In this document: in pieces, positions 63,801 to 64,000 of the stretch
Layout: every line of letters starts with the position of its first letter
Numbering within the stretch: position 1 is the stretch's first letter
Assembly: GCA_013180625.2 (NCBI GenBank)
Contig: SNVD02009834.1
Span: 186,001-250,000 of the forward strand
Direction of reading: 5' to 3'
Source of the DNA: Boswellia sacra
Taxonomy: Eukaryota; Streptophyta; Magnoliopsida; Sapindales; Burseraceae
DNA length: 64,000 nt
Position numbers and translations under genes: made by a program
The notes under the pieces: generated by a model
The model's input: only the letters and a program-made list of their open reading frames with translations
Told to the model about the DNA's origin: nothing
Databases searched by the model: none

Positions 63801-64000
63801 ACCATGAGCTCCTTCGAAGCTTTACGTAACTTGCGACACAAGTATTCTACCTCCCTCTGCCCAGTGACAAATACGAGTATGCCACCTTGTGGTAGCCTCT
63901 TGTGAATTGACATGACTTTTTTGTAGGCTTGGCCAATATAATCAACAATCTCTGTTCTCTTAGAGAAATGCACAGTCACTGGAAACTGCCTGGTAGGGAC
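60889..64000 (-). CDS. DEAH13: DEAH-box RNA helicase, DHX37/Ecm16 type, C-terminal part (runs off the window)
   Basis: This is the 3' part of a nucleolar ATP-dependent helicase. Yeast Ecm16/Dhr1 and human DHX37 act on the U3 snoRNP in small-subunit ribosome assembly; the plant gene is known as DEAH13/FASCIATED STEM4. Two exons are visible: 62927 to beyond 64000, and 60889-62352, joined in frame (MNIDK then VMNFPFPTPP). Motifs of the second RecA lobe: ILVFVTGQREVEYLC (IV), VVVATNVAETSLTIPGIKYV (V) and QRAGRAGRTGPGHCYRLYS (VI). A Glu/Asp-rich insertion (about 63560-63720) sits between IV and V, as in DHX37 relatives. The HA2/winged-helix and OB-fold regions follow (GNGRLTNLGKAMAHYPMSPR; YMHGATCVKSDWLVEH). 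The tail is basic (KNVKRDKSKK). ATP-binding motifs I and II (DEAH) lie beyond the right edge. No defects are seen. Confidence 0.93.

Noticed and set aside
1..64000. CRISPR arrays, bacterial operons, riboswitches, plasmid origins
   Set aside because: The sequence is plant nuclear DNA with spliced genes; repeats seen are microsatellites, duplications and transposon ends. Nothing has the regular repeat-spacer pattern of CRISPR.

Overview
The window is nuclear DNA from a flowering plant, almost certainly a eudicot. It is AT-rich and has long gene-free stretches. The genes have many short exons with GT-AG introns, and the protein families are plant-specific (ethylene receptor, DREB A-6 AP2/ERF factor, plant trehalose-6-phosphate phosphatase). 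A woody rosid would fit, but I cannot name the species from sequence alone.

Layout, left to right: (1) 0.7-2.8 kb, minus strand: a complete 10-exon trehalose-6-phosphate phosphatase gene. (2) 3.2-13.25 kb: about 10 kb with no gene I can recognise. (3) 13.25-19.62 kb: a segment bounded by inverted CACTACAA ends and GCCGTAAA-type subterminal repeats, read as a non-autonomous CACTA-like transposon. Inside it are five exons, with introns, of a host gene of the plant 'MAYIPPHK' family, carrying an in-frame stop. (4) 21.7-28.1 kb, plus strand: a complete 13-exon ERGIC3 gene. (5) 32.6-33.8 kb, minus strand: an intact RAP2.4-type AP2/ERF factor whose C-terminal motif has been tandemly duplicated. (6) 39.58-44.86 kb: a complete Ty1/copia retrotransposon on the minus strand. 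I could find no difference between its 345-bp LTRs, it is flanked by a perfect CATAG target duplication, and its polyprotein ORF is uninterrupted. (7) 48.1-52.6 kb, minus strand: an 8-exon WD40-repeat gene. (8) 56.5-59.9 kb, minus strand: an ERS1-type ethylene receptor locus broken by a stop at codon 2 and a one-base deletion. (9) 60.9 kb to the right edge, minus strand: the C-terminal part of a DEAH-box helicase of the DHX37/Ecm16 (plant DEAH13/FAS4) type; its 5' part lies outside the window.

The host genes are independent housekeeping or signalling genes, not a pathway cluster: sugar-phosphate signalling, ER-Golgi cycling, stress transcription, a WD40 scaffold, ethylene perception and ribosome biogenesis. 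I see no undescribed multi-gene system. The most interesting content is genome dynamics: gene capture inside a CACTA-like element, a probably very young copia insertion with non-canonical LTR ends, an ethylene receptor decaying in place, and a duplicated motif in a transcription factor.

Exon boundaries were placed by hand from splice consensus, reading frame and family resemblance. All identity statements about repeats come from reading the bases, not from alignment software.
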